A stretch of 64,000 bases of DNA from Sphingobacterium sp. JB170. Its GTDB lineage: Bacteria; Bacteroidota; Bacteroidia; Sphingobacteriales; Sphingobacteriaceae. The translations under genes and the position numbers were made by a program. Under the pieces are notes generated by a model. It worked only from the letters and a program-made list of their open reading frames with translations. It ran no database searches and was not told the origin of the DNA. Shown in pieces: positions 1-9,584 of this stretch (position 1 is its first letter; every line of letters begins with the position of its first letter). Location: the NCBI RefSeq assembly GCF_900163865.1, contig NZ_FUKU01000057.1, positions 62,001 to 126,000 on the forward strand. The letters run 5' to 3'.

Positions 1-2092
1 CAGACTGTTGCGCGTAGCTTTTGCCCGCTGTTGTAAAGAATGCCAGCGAGGCATAATACTCAGATGGTAAATTCCCGTTGGTGCCGTAGCTACCTCTAAT
101 CTTCAAGAATGAAATAGGAGAATCCACGAGAAACGGTTCCTGGGAAAGCACCCAGCCCCCTGATACAGACCAAAAAGTTCCCCACCGTGAATTTACGCCA
201 AAACGCGAAGAGCCATCTTTACGCAGACTCGCCGAAAGGTAATAGGTATCCTTAAGTGCATAATTCACTCTACTGAAATACGATAAAAGCGAATAATCTT
301 CGGACTTGCCATTCCAGGACCATAAAGTTCCGATACTGCTCGAGGACAAGAGTTCACTATCAAGGATATCGTATCCCGAATTATTGATCGATTTCATATT
401 CGACTGCTGCGATTCAAAACCAAGCAGGGCGTCAATTTGATGTGCTGCAAAATGTTTCTTGTATACCAGCTGGCTAGAGGAAGTCGTCTGCAGAACCTGC
501 CCCTGGGCAACGTACAGTACACCATTCCACTCCCCACCTCCAGCACCGAACTCTTTATTGTCGTAAAGCGATTCATCTAAACTTTGATGGTCGAGACCAA
601 ATGTTGACTTAAATGTAAAATCGTAGGGTAAGGCGAGTTCGAGAAATGCATTTCCGCGCAGACGCACGTCTTTGTTTAGGTACTCCCCAACCTGAATCAC
701 GCCGATCGGGTTTGCATTTTTTTCTATCTGATTGGGTAGATCGGCAATACCCATGTATCCATTTTCATCCCAGATCGGTGCCGCTTGTGGAAGTACCCGG
801 GCCATATATAGCGGATTGAGCCCGCCTACATAATCGCCATCATACTGTCCCGAATTTCGCTTGGAACTAGCCACCGAGAGATTGGCCCCGATCGAAAGCC
901 ACGTTTTCGCCTGATTCTGCAAATTAAGACGTGCCGACTTACGATCCAGATCGGCACGGATTAGTGTACCTTTTTGGTTTAGATAGTCGCCCGAGAGATA
1001 AAACTTGGAGAATTCCCCGCCACCACTAGCGGACATGGAATAACGCTGGTTCACACCCGTACGGTAAATAGCATCGAGCCAATCGGAGTTTACAAGTTCC
1101 GAGCCGTAAACCGCGCGGTAATCTTTTTGCGCTTTGGCTTGGTACTGCCCGTACAAAGCTGGGTCATTGTATACCCTAAAGTACTCTGCATTTTGTTCGT
1201 TCTGAATATAACTGTTGAGCTGGCCCATCTCCCACAGGTCTTTAAACGCTTCGTTGGTGATGGTCTTCTCACCGGTGAGGTTGCTCAATACGCCTGTTTG
1301 AGCGGTAAAATCAAGCTGCGTTTCGCCTCGCTGTCCCTGCTTTGTCGTGATCACGATCACACCATTCCCCGCGCGCGAGCCGTACAGGGATGCCGCAGCG
1401 GCATCCTTGAGAACCGTAACACTTTCAATATCAGCAGGATTAATCGAAACAAGAGGATTGACATTGGTCACCGCACCATTGCCTCCAATTCGCGAGTTGT
1501 TATCTGCATTCATGACGATGCCGTCAAGTACATATAACGGTTCACGCAAACCACTGATCGATCCCACTCCTCGTATCTGCACGTTAGAAGCACCGCCAGG
1601 TTGTCCAGTTGTATAGATGTTTACACCTGAGGCGTTCCCCTGTAGCGCCGTTTCAAAGCTCGCGGCGGCCGTTTTGCTTAGCGCTTCGCTGCGCAAGTGT
1701 TGCATCGATCCGGTAAATGCTCTGCGCGAAGATGCGCCGTAAGCGGTAATAACGAGCTCATCGAGCTGGTTGGCTTGTTGGTACAATATCACACGCATAA
1801 ATTCTTGATCATCTACGGTAAATTCTTGAGACTTGTACCCTAGGCTGGACACCAGCAGCGTCTCACCGGGTTTGCTTGGTATGAAATAACGCCCCTGCGC
1901 ATCGGTTTGCCAGCTGGCCAATGGGTTATTCTTACTTTGTATCGTTGCACCACCTATCGGAATACCACCGTTATCCTGTACAACTCCCCTTAGCCCTGTC
2001 TGTTGAGCTAATGCTGTATTTCTAATCAGAAATAGGGTTACCAGCATCATTATCGTGCCTGTAGCACCATAACGTTTATAAAACGCCTGCAT
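1..2092 (-). CDS. SusC/RagA-family TonB-dependent outer-membrane receptor, C-terminus cut by window edge
   Basis: Open from the ATG at 2092 to the window edge, 697 codons, with no stop. A signal peptide ends near residues 28-30 (NTALAQQ). It is followed by a carboxypeptidase-regulatory-like beta-sandwich (about residues 30-110) and a TonB-dependent plug containing VQIRGVGSISG and the SusC hallmark VLKDAAAASLYGSRAGNGVI. The rest is the first half of the beta barrel. There is no STN domain, so this receptor does not look like a sigma/FecR signalling type. Family role: TonB-driven import of glycan oligomers or peptides across the outer membrane with a SusD partner, which would lie outside the window. 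The frame carries no defect in the visible part. Substrate unknown. Confidence 0.93.
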   Translation of the reverse strand, partial: MQAFYKRYGATGTIMMLVTLFLIRNTALAQQTGLRGVVQDNGGIPIGGATIQSKNNPLASWQTDAQGRYFIPSKPGETLLVSSLGYKSQEFTVDDQEFMRVILYQQANQLDELVITAYGASSRRAFTGSMQHLRSEALSKTAAASFETALQGNASGVNIYTTGQPGGASNVQIRGVGSISGLREPLYVLDGIVMNADNNSRIGGNGAVTNVNPLVSINPADIESVTVLKDAAAASLYGSRAGNGVIVITTKQGQRGETQLDFTAQTGVLSNLTGEKTITNEAFKDLWEMGQLNSYIQNEQNAEYFRVYNDPALYGQYQAKAQKDYRAVYGSELVNSDWLDAIYRTGVNQRYSMSASGGGEFSKFYLSGDYLNQKGTLIRADLDRKSARLNLQNQAKTWLSIGANLSVASSKRNSGQYDGDYVGGLNPLYMARVLPQAAPIWDENGYMGIADLPNQIEKNANPIGVIQVGEYLNKDVRLRGNAFLELALPYDFTFKSTFGLDHQSLDESLYDNKEFGAGGGEWNGVLYVAQGQVLQTTSSSQLVYKKHFAAHQIDALLGFESQQSNMKSINNSGYDILDSELLSSSSIGTLWSWNGKSEDYSLLSYFSRVNYALKDTYYLSASLRKDGSSRFGVNSRWGTFWSVSGGWVLSQEPFLVDSPISFLKIRGSYGTNGNLPSEYYASLAFFTTAGKSYAQQS

Positions 2093-2249
2093 AAATTCAG
2101 ATTTATGTATCCTTAGTAGCCGGCCAATGATAAAATAAATTCAGCGCGAGTGTGCTAAGGAGATACCTGTATAAAAAAGTTTAACATAGTAATGGATCAT
2201 CGTCAATCAGCCCCGCGAGCGAGAACCAATTATGTCCTAAAGAAGAATG

Positions 2250-2627
2250 TTATGCAGCCCTAGGGGGCATATAAGTAGTTGAGTGGAAATTAAACTTGTA
2301 ATTGGAACTGAGGTAACCAAGGGTGTGACCTTCGACCATTAGGGGGCAAACGAAGTTTAACGACAAACAATCAATCCAATCGATTTGCAAAATACTGTAA
2401 TCGACAAAATTTGTTGACCCATGATCAGATTTTTCTTTCGCTCTCGCTTCGGCCATCTTTTGGGCAAGATAACATTTACCGTCACAGTGCAACATCGGTT
2501 TATCTTTGTTGACACAGAAGTACTCGGTAATCTGCTGAATGTTCGTAAGATAAAAGAAAACAGGGATGAATGGTTTACTGAGAACAACCATTGCCATGAT
2601 TAAAAGAAATAATCTCCCGAATTTCAT
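2250..2627 (-). CDS. Small exported or membrane-anchored protein with CxNKDKPxxxCxGKCYL motif
   Basis: 125 residues starting at a clear ATG. An N-terminal hydrophobic segment (about residues 5-28) could be a signal peptide or single membrane anchor. Cysteines 38, 48 and 52 form a compact motif, C-V-N-K-D-K-P-M-L-H-C-D-G-K-C-Y-L; Cys87 and Cys94 follow. I recall similar short Bacteroidota proteins beside outer-membrane receptors, so a metal-binding or redox role is possible, but this is inference and I cannot name a family. It sits 157 bases upstream of the partial SusC gene on the same strand. A terminator at 2732-2759 separates it from the preceding operon, so it probably has its own promoter. 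Confidence 0.6.
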   Translation of the reverse strand: MKFGRLFLLIMAMVVLSKPFIPVFFYLTNIQQITEYFCVNKDKPMLHCDGKCYLAQKMAEARAKEKSDHGSTNFVDYSILQIDWIDCLSLNFVCPLMVEGHTLGYLSSNYKFNFHSTTYMPPRAA

Positions 2628-2731
2628 AATCTGCTTTCGATACGCGACAAATCTAACTATTCATCTCCTTAAAACAAAGAGAGATTCCAGAATTTGGACA
2701 AAAAAGGTAGAAGCCGAATCGAAAAAAAGCA

Positions 2732-2759
2732 AAGAGCCAAGAAAAACATCTCGGCTCTT
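2732..2759 (-). terminator. Rho-independent terminator after the FAD oxidoreductase
   Basis: Arms AAGAGCC (2732-2738) and GGCTCTT (2753-2759) are complementary and continue inward past one mismatch with AGA/TCT. Read on the minus strand the hairpin is followed by a T-rich tract (TTTGCTTTTTTT). It lies 24 bases beyond the stop of the oxidoreductase, ending the sigma-to-oxidoreductase locus. Confidence 0.8.
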
Positions 2760-2782
2760 ACACACATTTTAAACACACACTA

Positions 2783-4387
2783 TTACTCTGGTTTTTGATA
2801 CTTTAATATCTGTCCATTTTCCAAAAGGCTTTTTTCAAGCGTAGGGTAATCAATTTTTTGAACGGTGGTTTTTTCGTCAATTGCCTGCACCGCCGCGATG
2901 GCGGCACTTTCTCCTAAAAGCATGAATACAGGCTCCATCCGGATGGAACCGAAAGCGATATGCGAGGACGATAGCGACACCGGCACCAATAGATTTGTAC
3001 ATTCCGAACGTTTTGGCGTGATGGATTTGTAAGAAACTGGATAGGGTTTAAATCCACCGATCTCTACATTTCCTTCATTTTTAACCATCCCGTTTACAAC
3101 CAAACGGTTAACGTTATGGCTATCCATATTATAGGCCGCCATACCAATCGGATCGCTCACCACCTGTTTTCCTGTCACATTATCTTCAGTCATGACATAC
3201 TCACCTACCATACGTCGACCTTCACGAATATATAGCTGTGGAGTGAAGTTATTATTATCAACATATTCATCTTTAGGATATCCCCATTTAGAGACAAAAT
3301 CGCGGAGCTCCGCAGGCACACGATCGTCGCTCACATAAAAGTAAAGCAACCCTTTGGTGTATTCAAGATGCTTTTCGAATATCTTTTTACGCTCGGCAAA
3401 AGATGCCTCTGGCCAGTTATGATTCTCACCGATCATATCGGTGGAAAACGCCCCACGGTTGTTCACATCCGTTTTGCGACCAGGCATTTTAGTCCAAATG
3501 AAGTAACTACTGATCTTACGGTCATTAGGCTGCGCTTGAAATAAACGTATCAGAAGCTCATATTTTTTAGCATCATAATTTTTAGGTTTCGTAATGGGAA
3601 TCATATTCTCCACACTGTCGGTCAAACATATGCGGAAGTTATAAGCTTGCACCCCTTTATCTCCTGTTCCATTTTCGACAAACTGTTTATCACTGATCCC
3701 CCAAAGAAAACCACTGGTCGTGTCTGCTGGAATTTTGTACGGGCTGACATTGTCTGGAAATTGATGGTAGCCGGAGGTCTTCCGGTAAACCGGCAGGTGA
3801 AATCCGCTGTACGTTTCATTATACTTGCTGTTGTCTTCTCTGCCTACGGTATAAGAAATTCCTGCTATGGCGAGCAAATCCCCCTCGTAGGAGCAGTCTA
3901 GGAATATTTCGCCTGTAATCTCCTGCTTTTTTAAGCTCGAACCGAGCGTATTGACCAAAGTCACTGATTTGATTGTTGTATTTTCCTTATCAACGCTTTG
4001 AATTCTTTTGTTCATGATGATGGGCACATTTGCCTCCTTTATGTAATCATCAAAGACTTTCGAAGCGGCGCTGGGTTCAAATTGCCACGTCTCCGCTTCT
4101 CCATATATCGCTCCAAGTCGCTTATAAAATTCGCGTGACAAACCACCAATAACGAATTTATTACCGATATCTGTCTGACCAAGACCACCAGAGGATAAAC
4201 CACCGATATGAGTATCAGTAGCAATTAACACAACCGTTTTCCCCATTTTTGCAGCGGTATGTGCGGCAACAACACCTGCGGAGGTTGCTCCATATATTAC
4301 AATATCATAATGTTTAGTTGCGGATTCAGCAAGTGATGCCATTGGCACCAGCAAGCAGCTCAAGTATAATAAGATAAATGCTCTCAT
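2783..4387 (-). CDS. Secreted FAD-dependent oxidoreductase (FAD_oxidored family)
   Basis: 534 residues from the ATG at 4387. The frame opens at a TTG at 4414, but the ATG places a normal signal peptide at the very N-terminus (MRAFILLYLSCLLVPMASLAES). Next comes an FAD-binding Rossmann motif, DIVIYGATSAGVVAA, and an IGGLSSGGLG segment typical of the FAD_oxidored family, which Bacteroidota often carry in glycan-use loci. The product is probably periplasmic or surface-exposed. It starts 39 bases after the SusD stop and is the last gene before a terminator, so it is the only enzyme of this locus and likely oxidises or modifies the imported glycan. The precise substrate is unknown; annotations such as xanthan lyase for this family are unreliable. 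Confidence 0.85.
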   Translation of the reverse strand: MRAFILLYLSCLLVPMASLAESATKHYDIVIYGATSAGVVAAHTAAKMGKTVVLIATDTHIGGLSSGGLGQTDIGNKFVIGGLSREFYKRLGAIYGEAETWQFEPSAASKVFDDYIKEANVPIIMNKRIQSVDKENTTIKSVTLVNTLGSSLKKQEITGEIFLDCSYEGDLLAIAGISYTVGREDNSKYNETYSGFHLPVYRKTSGYHQFPDNVSPYKIPADTTSGFLWGISDKQFVENGTGDKGVQAYNFRICLTDSVENMIPITKPKNYDAKKYELLIRLFQAQPNDRKISSYFIWTKMPGRKTDVNNRGAFSTDMIGENHNWPEASFAERKKIFEKHLEYTKGLLYFYVSDDRVPAELRDFVSKWGYPKDEYVDNNNFTPQLYIREGRRMVGEYVMTEDNVTGKQVVSDPIGMAAYNMDSHNVNRLVVNGMVKNEGNVEIGGFKPYPVSYKSITPKRSECTNLLVPVSLSSSHIAFGSIRMEPVFMLLGESAAIAAVQAIDEKTTVQKIDYPTLEKSLLENGQILKYQKPE

Positions 4388-4426
4388 GTTTATTTTTTTA
4401 GTTTTTATCACCAAATGATGGCGTAA

Positions 4427-6097
4427 TTAATAGTTAGGGTTTTGTTCTAATTTCGCGTTAACTTCCATCTCGAGCCTAGGTATTGGCCATAGATAGTCTC
4501 GGCTTGCATCATAGGTACGGGTCTCAATAACTCTCATTTTCGCCTGGTTGGAAACGTTATCATAATTAGGCGTGCCATTTTCATCGATGCTCGGGGCTTC
4601 GGCCAGGAGCGCACCGCGAATACGCCCACGTAGTTTTCCCGGCATTACCTCATGTGCTATCTCCCAGCGTTTTATATCAAATAAGCGGAGCCCTTCGGCG
4701 GCTAATTCGTATTTTCTTTCTTTGCGAACCCTCGAACGTAGTTCCTGTTGTGTCATACCTTCTTTAATCGCAGGCATTTCTACAGAGGGACGTTGGCGCA
4801 CCAAATTAATTGCATCGTAGACTGATTGATCAATTTGATTTGCCTCGATTTTCGCTTCCGCATAATTCAATAATACCTCAGCATACCTAAATACTATAAT
4901 GTCGATATCCGATTTCGCTGGTGCATCCCGATCGGCAATATCTGCATATTTACGCCACAGGTACCCCGAAAACGTTGCGTAGGCATTGGTAACATCTGTA
5001 TTTGACACGCGGGTAGCAGGTGTGGTGTTAAAGTTCCACGTCATCACGCTATCGGGATGTGTTTCGAACATGTAGCCAATAAATTTTGTCTGGGGCAATA
5101 CAATCGTTTGAGTCAACCGCGGATCTCGATTTTCAAACGGTTTTTTGGGGTTGAACAAATCCGATTTATCGATCGATTTACCATCAATACATTCGTAGGA
5201 GTCTACCATCGATTGAACCGGAATTTTTCCAGAGAAACCTTTCGCTAGACGTGAAAAAAACTGATTAGCTATGGCATGCACCTGCAAACCTTCCTCGTAT
5301 TGAATGCTAAAAATTATCTCATTAGAACGTTCGCCTGCATAAGAGAATAGTTCACCAAAATCGTCGTGTAAAGTATAACTACCGAGATCCATAATCTCTT
5401 TTGCTGCAGCGGCGGCTACCTCCCATCGTTGGTTATATAAGGCTACTCTTGACTTTAAGGCGAGCGCCGAGGCAAGATTCACGCGTCCTTTATTGGTGCT
5501 GTGGGTATCTTTTAAAAGATAAGGTTTCGCTAAATCTAGTTCCGATAAAATAAAGTCTGTTACCTCCTGTTTGCTAGCACGCGGTGTTTGTGATTCTTCT
5601 AATGTTAGCATATTGGTCACTAAAGGCACCCCTCCGTACAGTTCGTTTAGATAGAAATAATAATAGGCTCTAAAAAAATGCACCTCGGCTATGAGCTGGT
5701 TAAATTTATTCTCAGGCACAATATCACGGATCGCCTCGGCTTTGTCTAAAATATTATTGCAGCGCGAGATACCCGCATAAAAATGCTGCCATACACCGCT
5801 AACGAATGTATTATCGGCATTCCCTACACCGAGTGCGAGCACCTGCATATCGTTGGTATTCCTGTCCCATCCAATATCGGAAGTATAGTCTAAAACAAGG
5901 GAGAAAGGTGTTCCAGAAAAAGAATACCATAAACCGTTATAAACGCCCGTTACAGCCATCTCTAGTTCGGCTTCATTGGTTAGAAACGTTTCGTTTGACG
6001 GGCTATCTAGGGGATAACGTTCCAAATACTCATCATCACACGATAATATCATTATCCAGAAGATGCTCATTATATATAGAAAATATTTATTTTTCAT
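4427..6097 (-). CDS. SusD/RagB-family glycan-binding surface lipoprotein
   Basis: 556 residues from the ATG at 6097. An upstream in-frame ATG at 6121 overlaps the SusC stop, but 6097 gives a clean lipoprotein signal with lipobox MILSC and mature start CDDEYLERYPLD, the usual SusD mature N-terminus. TPR-like helices follow: VHFFRAYYYFYLNELYGGVPLV, then FRYAEVLLNYAEAK, and the family ending LWPIPRLEMEVNAKLEQNPNY. It forms the substrate-binding lid over the SusC encoded immediately upstream (10-base gap). It is followed by the FAD oxidoreductase, all in one direction. Confidence 0.95.
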   Translation of the reverse strand: MKNKYFLYIMSIFWIMILSCDDEYLERYPLDSPSNETFLTNEAELEMAVTGVYNGLWYSFSGTPFSLVLDYTSDIGWDRNTNDMQVLALGVGNADNTFVSGVWQHFYAGISRCNNILDKAEAIRDIVPENKFNQLIAEVHFFRAYYYFYLNELYGGVPLVTNMLTLEESQTPRASKQEVTDFILSELDLAKPYLLKDTHSTNKGRVNLASALALKSRVALYNQRWEVAAAAAKEIMDLGSYTLHDDFGELFSYAGERSNEIIFSIQYEEGLQVHAIANQFFSRLAKGFSGKIPVQSMVDSYECIDGKSIDKSDLFNPKKPFENRDPRLTQTIVLPQTKFIGYMFETHPDSVMTWNFNTTPATRVSNTDVTNAYATFSGYLWRKYADIADRDAPAKSDIDIIVFRYAEVLLNYAEAKIEANQIDQSVYDAINLVRQRPSVEMPAIKEGMTQQELRSRVRKERKYELAAEGLRLFDIKRWEIAHEVMPGKLRGRIRGALLAEAPSIDENGTPNYDNVSNQAKMRVIETRTYDASRDYLWPIPRLEMEVNAKLEQNPNY

Positions 6098-6107
6098 GGT
6101 AATTTGT

Positions 6108-9100
6108 TTATAGCTTAACATTCAATCCTACGGTATACACTTTCATTTGCGGATACCATGACCCATCACCTACAGGGCCTTCGGGATCATAGCCGTCCCA
6201 GTAATTATCGAAAGTAAAGAGATTCTGACCACTAGCATACACCCGAAGCCCTTTGATGTGCTCCTGGGCGCCTTCTGATAGTGGCACGGTGTATCCGATC
6301 TGAATATTCTTCACCCGCAGGTATGCGGTACTTTTCATCCAGAATGTGGAGTTTTGAATATTATTAATTTCATTGAATGCTAATCTGGGAAATGCGGCAT
6401 CGGTATTTTGGGGTGTCCAGCGGTCTTTATGTTGCTGCTGTACCGTCCCGCCTTCATAAAATGGCATGATACCTTGACGATAGAGGTAACCGCTGGCTTT
6501 ACCGACTCCTTGTAAAAATAACGACAAATCGACTCCTTTAAAAGCGAGATCAATATTCGTACTGTAGGTATAACGAGGCAGGTGACTACCCATGATGATC
6601 TCATCTTGATTGTCGATCTTACCATCCTCATTTTGGTCTTTGTATTTTAAGTCTCCGGGGGCGACAGAACCAAATTGCTTGGCATGGTTTTCCACATCTG
6701 CCGGATCTGTAAAGTAGCCAATAGCCTCATACCCGTACAAGGAGTTCATGGGATATCCTTCATGATTTACTTGAAGACCTGTCCGCTGAACTCCACGCAT
6801 GTCGAGGACTTTATTTTTAACATCCGATAAGTTGACGGTTAGACCGTACTTAAATTCGTCAATCTGATCACGGTAGGTCGCTGCAAGCTCCCATCCTTTA
6901 TTCTCCATTATGCCCGCATTTTGATACGGCGCACCTAAACCGATAGACTTTGGTATGTCTAATTGAAGCAGTATGTCCGTTGTTTTGCGATAGAAATAAT
7001 CTGCGGTGATATTCAATTTCGACCATAGCGTAAGGTCTAGCCCAAGGTCAGTTACTGTTGTTGTCTCCCATCGAATTCCCGGATTTGCCATCGTATTCAG
7101 GGATGCACCCGTATATATGCGATCGTCGAAGGTGTAGTTATTGTTACCAATTGAAACGAAAGCTGCAAATGGGTAAAGACCTATATCTTGGTTTCCGAGC
7201 TTTCCCCATGATCCTCGAATCTTCATGTCGCTTATCACATGCGATAAAGGGGCCATAAAGGGTTCTTGTGACACGCGCCAACCGGCGGAGAAGGAAGGGA
7301 AGAAAGAATATTTGTTTTGCGTTGCAAAACGAGATGATCCGTCATAACGCGCATTTGCTTCAAATAGATATTTCTCTTTGTAATTATAGTTTATACGTCC
7401 GAAAAAGGAACGCAAAGACCAGTGAGAAGCGTTACCTCCTGTACGTTCATTTTCCCTGTTACCCGCGTCAATCTCTTGAAAGTTGGGAAGCGGAAATACT
7501 TCTCTATATGCCGAAAGTTCATTGTTTTTTTGATCTTCCTGCTGATATCCGCCAAGTATCGTTAATTGATGGTTCTGCGCAATCTGTTTGTCAAATGTAA
7601 TGACTGCTCGTATATTGTTATACCAAAAATGTTCGTAGCTTTCCGAGAGCGAATTCAACGTTGGTTTTGCATAACTTTCTGTACCATCCCAGTTGTACGT
7701 TTGTATGATGTCGGCAAATTTTTTGTTGTGTGCCGTTTGAAATTTCGGAGAATAAACGAGGTTTACTTTCAACCAATCGACGGGCTGATACTTTAAATCT
7801 AAGTTCGCAATAGAGGATATAGGCTGTACCTGATTTAATCCACCGATTTTGGCTTTCGCCATAGGATTATCTCCATTCCAGCCCTCACCATATTGTCCAT
7901 TGGTAAAAATTCCCGGTTGGTTTGCTGGAATACGACGCATCCAATGGAGTATATTTGACGTCCCTGATGCAGGCTCGGTAAGGTCGCTCCGCAAAAGAAA
8001 GAGGTCCATTGCTGCGCTCCATTTTTCACTGATTTTTAAGTCTGTGTTTAAACGAAGGCTGTAACGCTTAAAATTCGTGTTGTCAATTATACCATCTTGA
8101 TCTATGTAGTTTAACGATCCGAATACTTTAAGACGATCGGTTGAAGAGCTAATCCCTAGATGGTGATTTTGCATAAATCCACTAGATTTCATCGTTAGTT
8201 TTTGCCAATCGGTATCGGGATAACGATCGGGGTCGGTCTGCCGTCCCGATGCATATTCGGCGATCGCTGCATCGGTGTATAAAGGGTCGCGCCCGGTATT
8301 GGTGTACGCTTCATTGATCAGGGTCATGTGCTCCAGCCCGTCGACAAAATCCGTATGGTCGGTTGGCAACTGCCATCCACCGTATGTTCCATAATCGACT
8401 TGTACTCCGGGCGTTTTAGCACGTTTTGTTGTAACTAATATTACACCTCCAGCGGCGCGAGAACCATAAATAGCCGCCGAGGAAGCATCCTTCAGAACCG
8501 AAACACTTTCGATATCATTGGGATCGACATTGTTGATACTCGCCTCCACTCCATCAACAAGTACCAGCGGCCCCATCCCACTCCCCAGCGTGCCTACCCC
8601 ACGAATCAATAGGTTTCCCGCGTCACGGCCTGGCTGCCCGGACTGCTGCCGAACAGTCAACCCTGGCACCAAGCCTTGCAATGCGGCAGAGGCTTGCCCC
8701 ACAGGCCTTTTCGCGATCTCCTCGCCCTGTACAGCGGAGACGGACCCGGTTAGGTTTACTTTTTTCTGTACACCATACCCCACAACGACTACTTCGGAAA
8801 GCTCGTCACTGCTCATCGTTAGGGCAACATTTAATTCAGTCCTGTCAGCAACCAATACTTCTTGGGACCGGTACCCTACGAAGCTAAAGACCAAAGTGCT
8901 TGCCGGTGGTACCTGCAGGGAGTAGTTCCCTTTGTCATCTGAGAGCGTGCCATTAACCGTTCCTTTTATTAAAATGCTAACGCCCGTGAGCGCTTGTCCG
9001 GCCTGATCGACTACCGAACCGTTCACCGTCTGTTGAAACGACGCACCGGCGTCGGTGTTCGAGCGCTTTGACCGCTTTGGCCGAACAATAACCGTTTGAT

Positions 9101-9455
9101 CGTCTATGATGTAGGCTAGCGCGGGTTGTTTATCAAAAATTGCGATCAACACGTCCGCTAAGGCATCCTGGCGACTTTCAATCGTTACTGGAACGGCCTG
9201 CTTGCGCAGTAACCTGGGGTTGTACAAAAAATCATAGGAGGTTTGCTTTTTGATCTCCTTGAGTACATTTTCCAACGACATATCTTTCGCTTGCAATGTC
9301 AAATGCTGGCCCTTTAAGTCGTAGGCTTGTAGTTGAATTACCAATGCAAAAAATGCGATCGCTACGAATTGTATTCTCATAATAATCCTGTTTCGTATGA
9401 GTGGATATGCATATCGCCTGAACAGACGCATTCCAACATTATGATAATAATCCAT
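6108..9455 (-). CDS. SusC/RagA TonB-dependent receptor with N-terminal STN signalling domain
   Basis: 1115 residues. After a long basic N-terminus and signal segment (start could instead be the Met at 9431 or 9380), an STN domain occupies about residues 50-115 (LENVLKEIKKQTSYDFLYNP). Then come a carboxypeptidase-regulatory-like domain (about 145-220), a plug with VLKDASSAAIYGSRAAGGVILVTTKR, and a full barrel ending at the strand KVYTVGLNVKL. The STN domain is the one that contacts FecR-type anti-sigma factors in the periplasm. With fecR and the sigma gene just upstream, the receptor is expected to report bound substrate to transcription as well as import it. Its SusD partner follows after 10 bases. 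Confidence 0.95.
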   Translation of the reverse strand: MDYYHNVGMRLFRRYAYPLIRNRIIMRIQFVAIAFFALVIQLQAYDLKGQHLTLQAKDMSLENVLKEIKKQTSYDFLYNPRLLRKQAVPVTIESRQDALADVLIAIFDKQPALAYIIDDQTVIVRPKRSKRSNTDAGASFQQTVNGSVVDQAGQALTGVSILIKGTVNGTLSDDKGNYSLQVPPASTLVFSFVGYRSQEVLVADRTELNVALTMSSDELSEVVVVGYGVQKKVNLTGSVSAVQGEEIAKRPVGQASAALQGLVPGLTVRQQSGQPGRDAGNLLIRGVGTLGSGMGPLVLVDGVEASINNVDPNDIESVSVLKDASSAAIYGSRAAGGVILVTTKRAKTPGVQVDYGTYGGWQLPTDHTDFVDGLEHMTLINEAYTNTGRDPLYTDAAIAEYASGRQTDPDRYPDTDWQKLTMKSSGFMQNHHLGISSSTDRLKVFGSLNYIDQDGIIDNTNFKRYSLRLNTDLKISEKWSAAMDLFLLRSDLTEPASGTSNILHWMRRIPANQPGIFTNGQYGEGWNGDNPMAKAKIGGLNQVQPISSIANLDLKYQPVDWLKVNLVYSPKFQTAHNKKFADIIQTYNWDGTESYAKPTLNSLSESYEHFWYNNIRAVITFDKQIAQNHQLTILGGYQQEDQKNNELSAYREVFPLPNFQEIDAGNRENERTGGNASHWSLRSFFGRINYNYKEKYLFEANARYDGSSRFATQNKYSFFPSFSAGWRVSQEPFMAPLSHVISDMKIRGSWGKLGNQDIGLYPFAAFVSIGNNNYTFDDRIYTGASLNTMANPGIRWETTTVTDLGLDLTLWSKLNITADYFYRKTTDILLQLDIPKSIGLGAPYQNAGIMENKGWELAATYRDQIDEFKYGLTVNLSDVKNKVLDMRGVQRTGLQVNHEGYPMNSLYGYEAIGYFTDPADVENHAKQFGSVAPGDLKYKDQNEDGKIDNQDEIIMGSHLPRYTYSTNIDLAFKGVDLSLFLQGVGKASGYLYRQGIMPFYEGGTVQQQHKDRWTPQNTDAAFPRLAFNEINNIQNSTFWMKSTAYLRVKNIQIGYTVPLSEGAQEHIKGLRVYASGQNLFTFDNYWDGYDPEGPVGDGSWYPQMKVYTVGLNVKL

Positions 9456-9534
9456 ATATTTGAATGTATTTTTGGGTAAATAATTAAGTTAAAATGTAGT
9501 AGTTTGAATTTGATTGATGAGACCAAAATTAACG

Positions 9535-9561
9535 CCGGGTTCCGTCGTCATCGGAATCCGG
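9535..9561 (-). terminator. Hairpin between fecR and the STN receptor gene
   Basis: Arms CCGGGTTCCG (9535-9544) and CGGAATCCGG (9552-9561) pair over ten positions with one wobble and a seven-base loop. It lies 24 bases beyond the FecR stop and is followed on the minus strand by only a short T tract (CGTTAATTTTGG). It probably limits read-through so that the receptor operon depends on its own sigma-driven promoter. Confidence 0.55.
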
Positions 9562-9584
9562 TCTTTTGGAGATCACCGCTCGTA

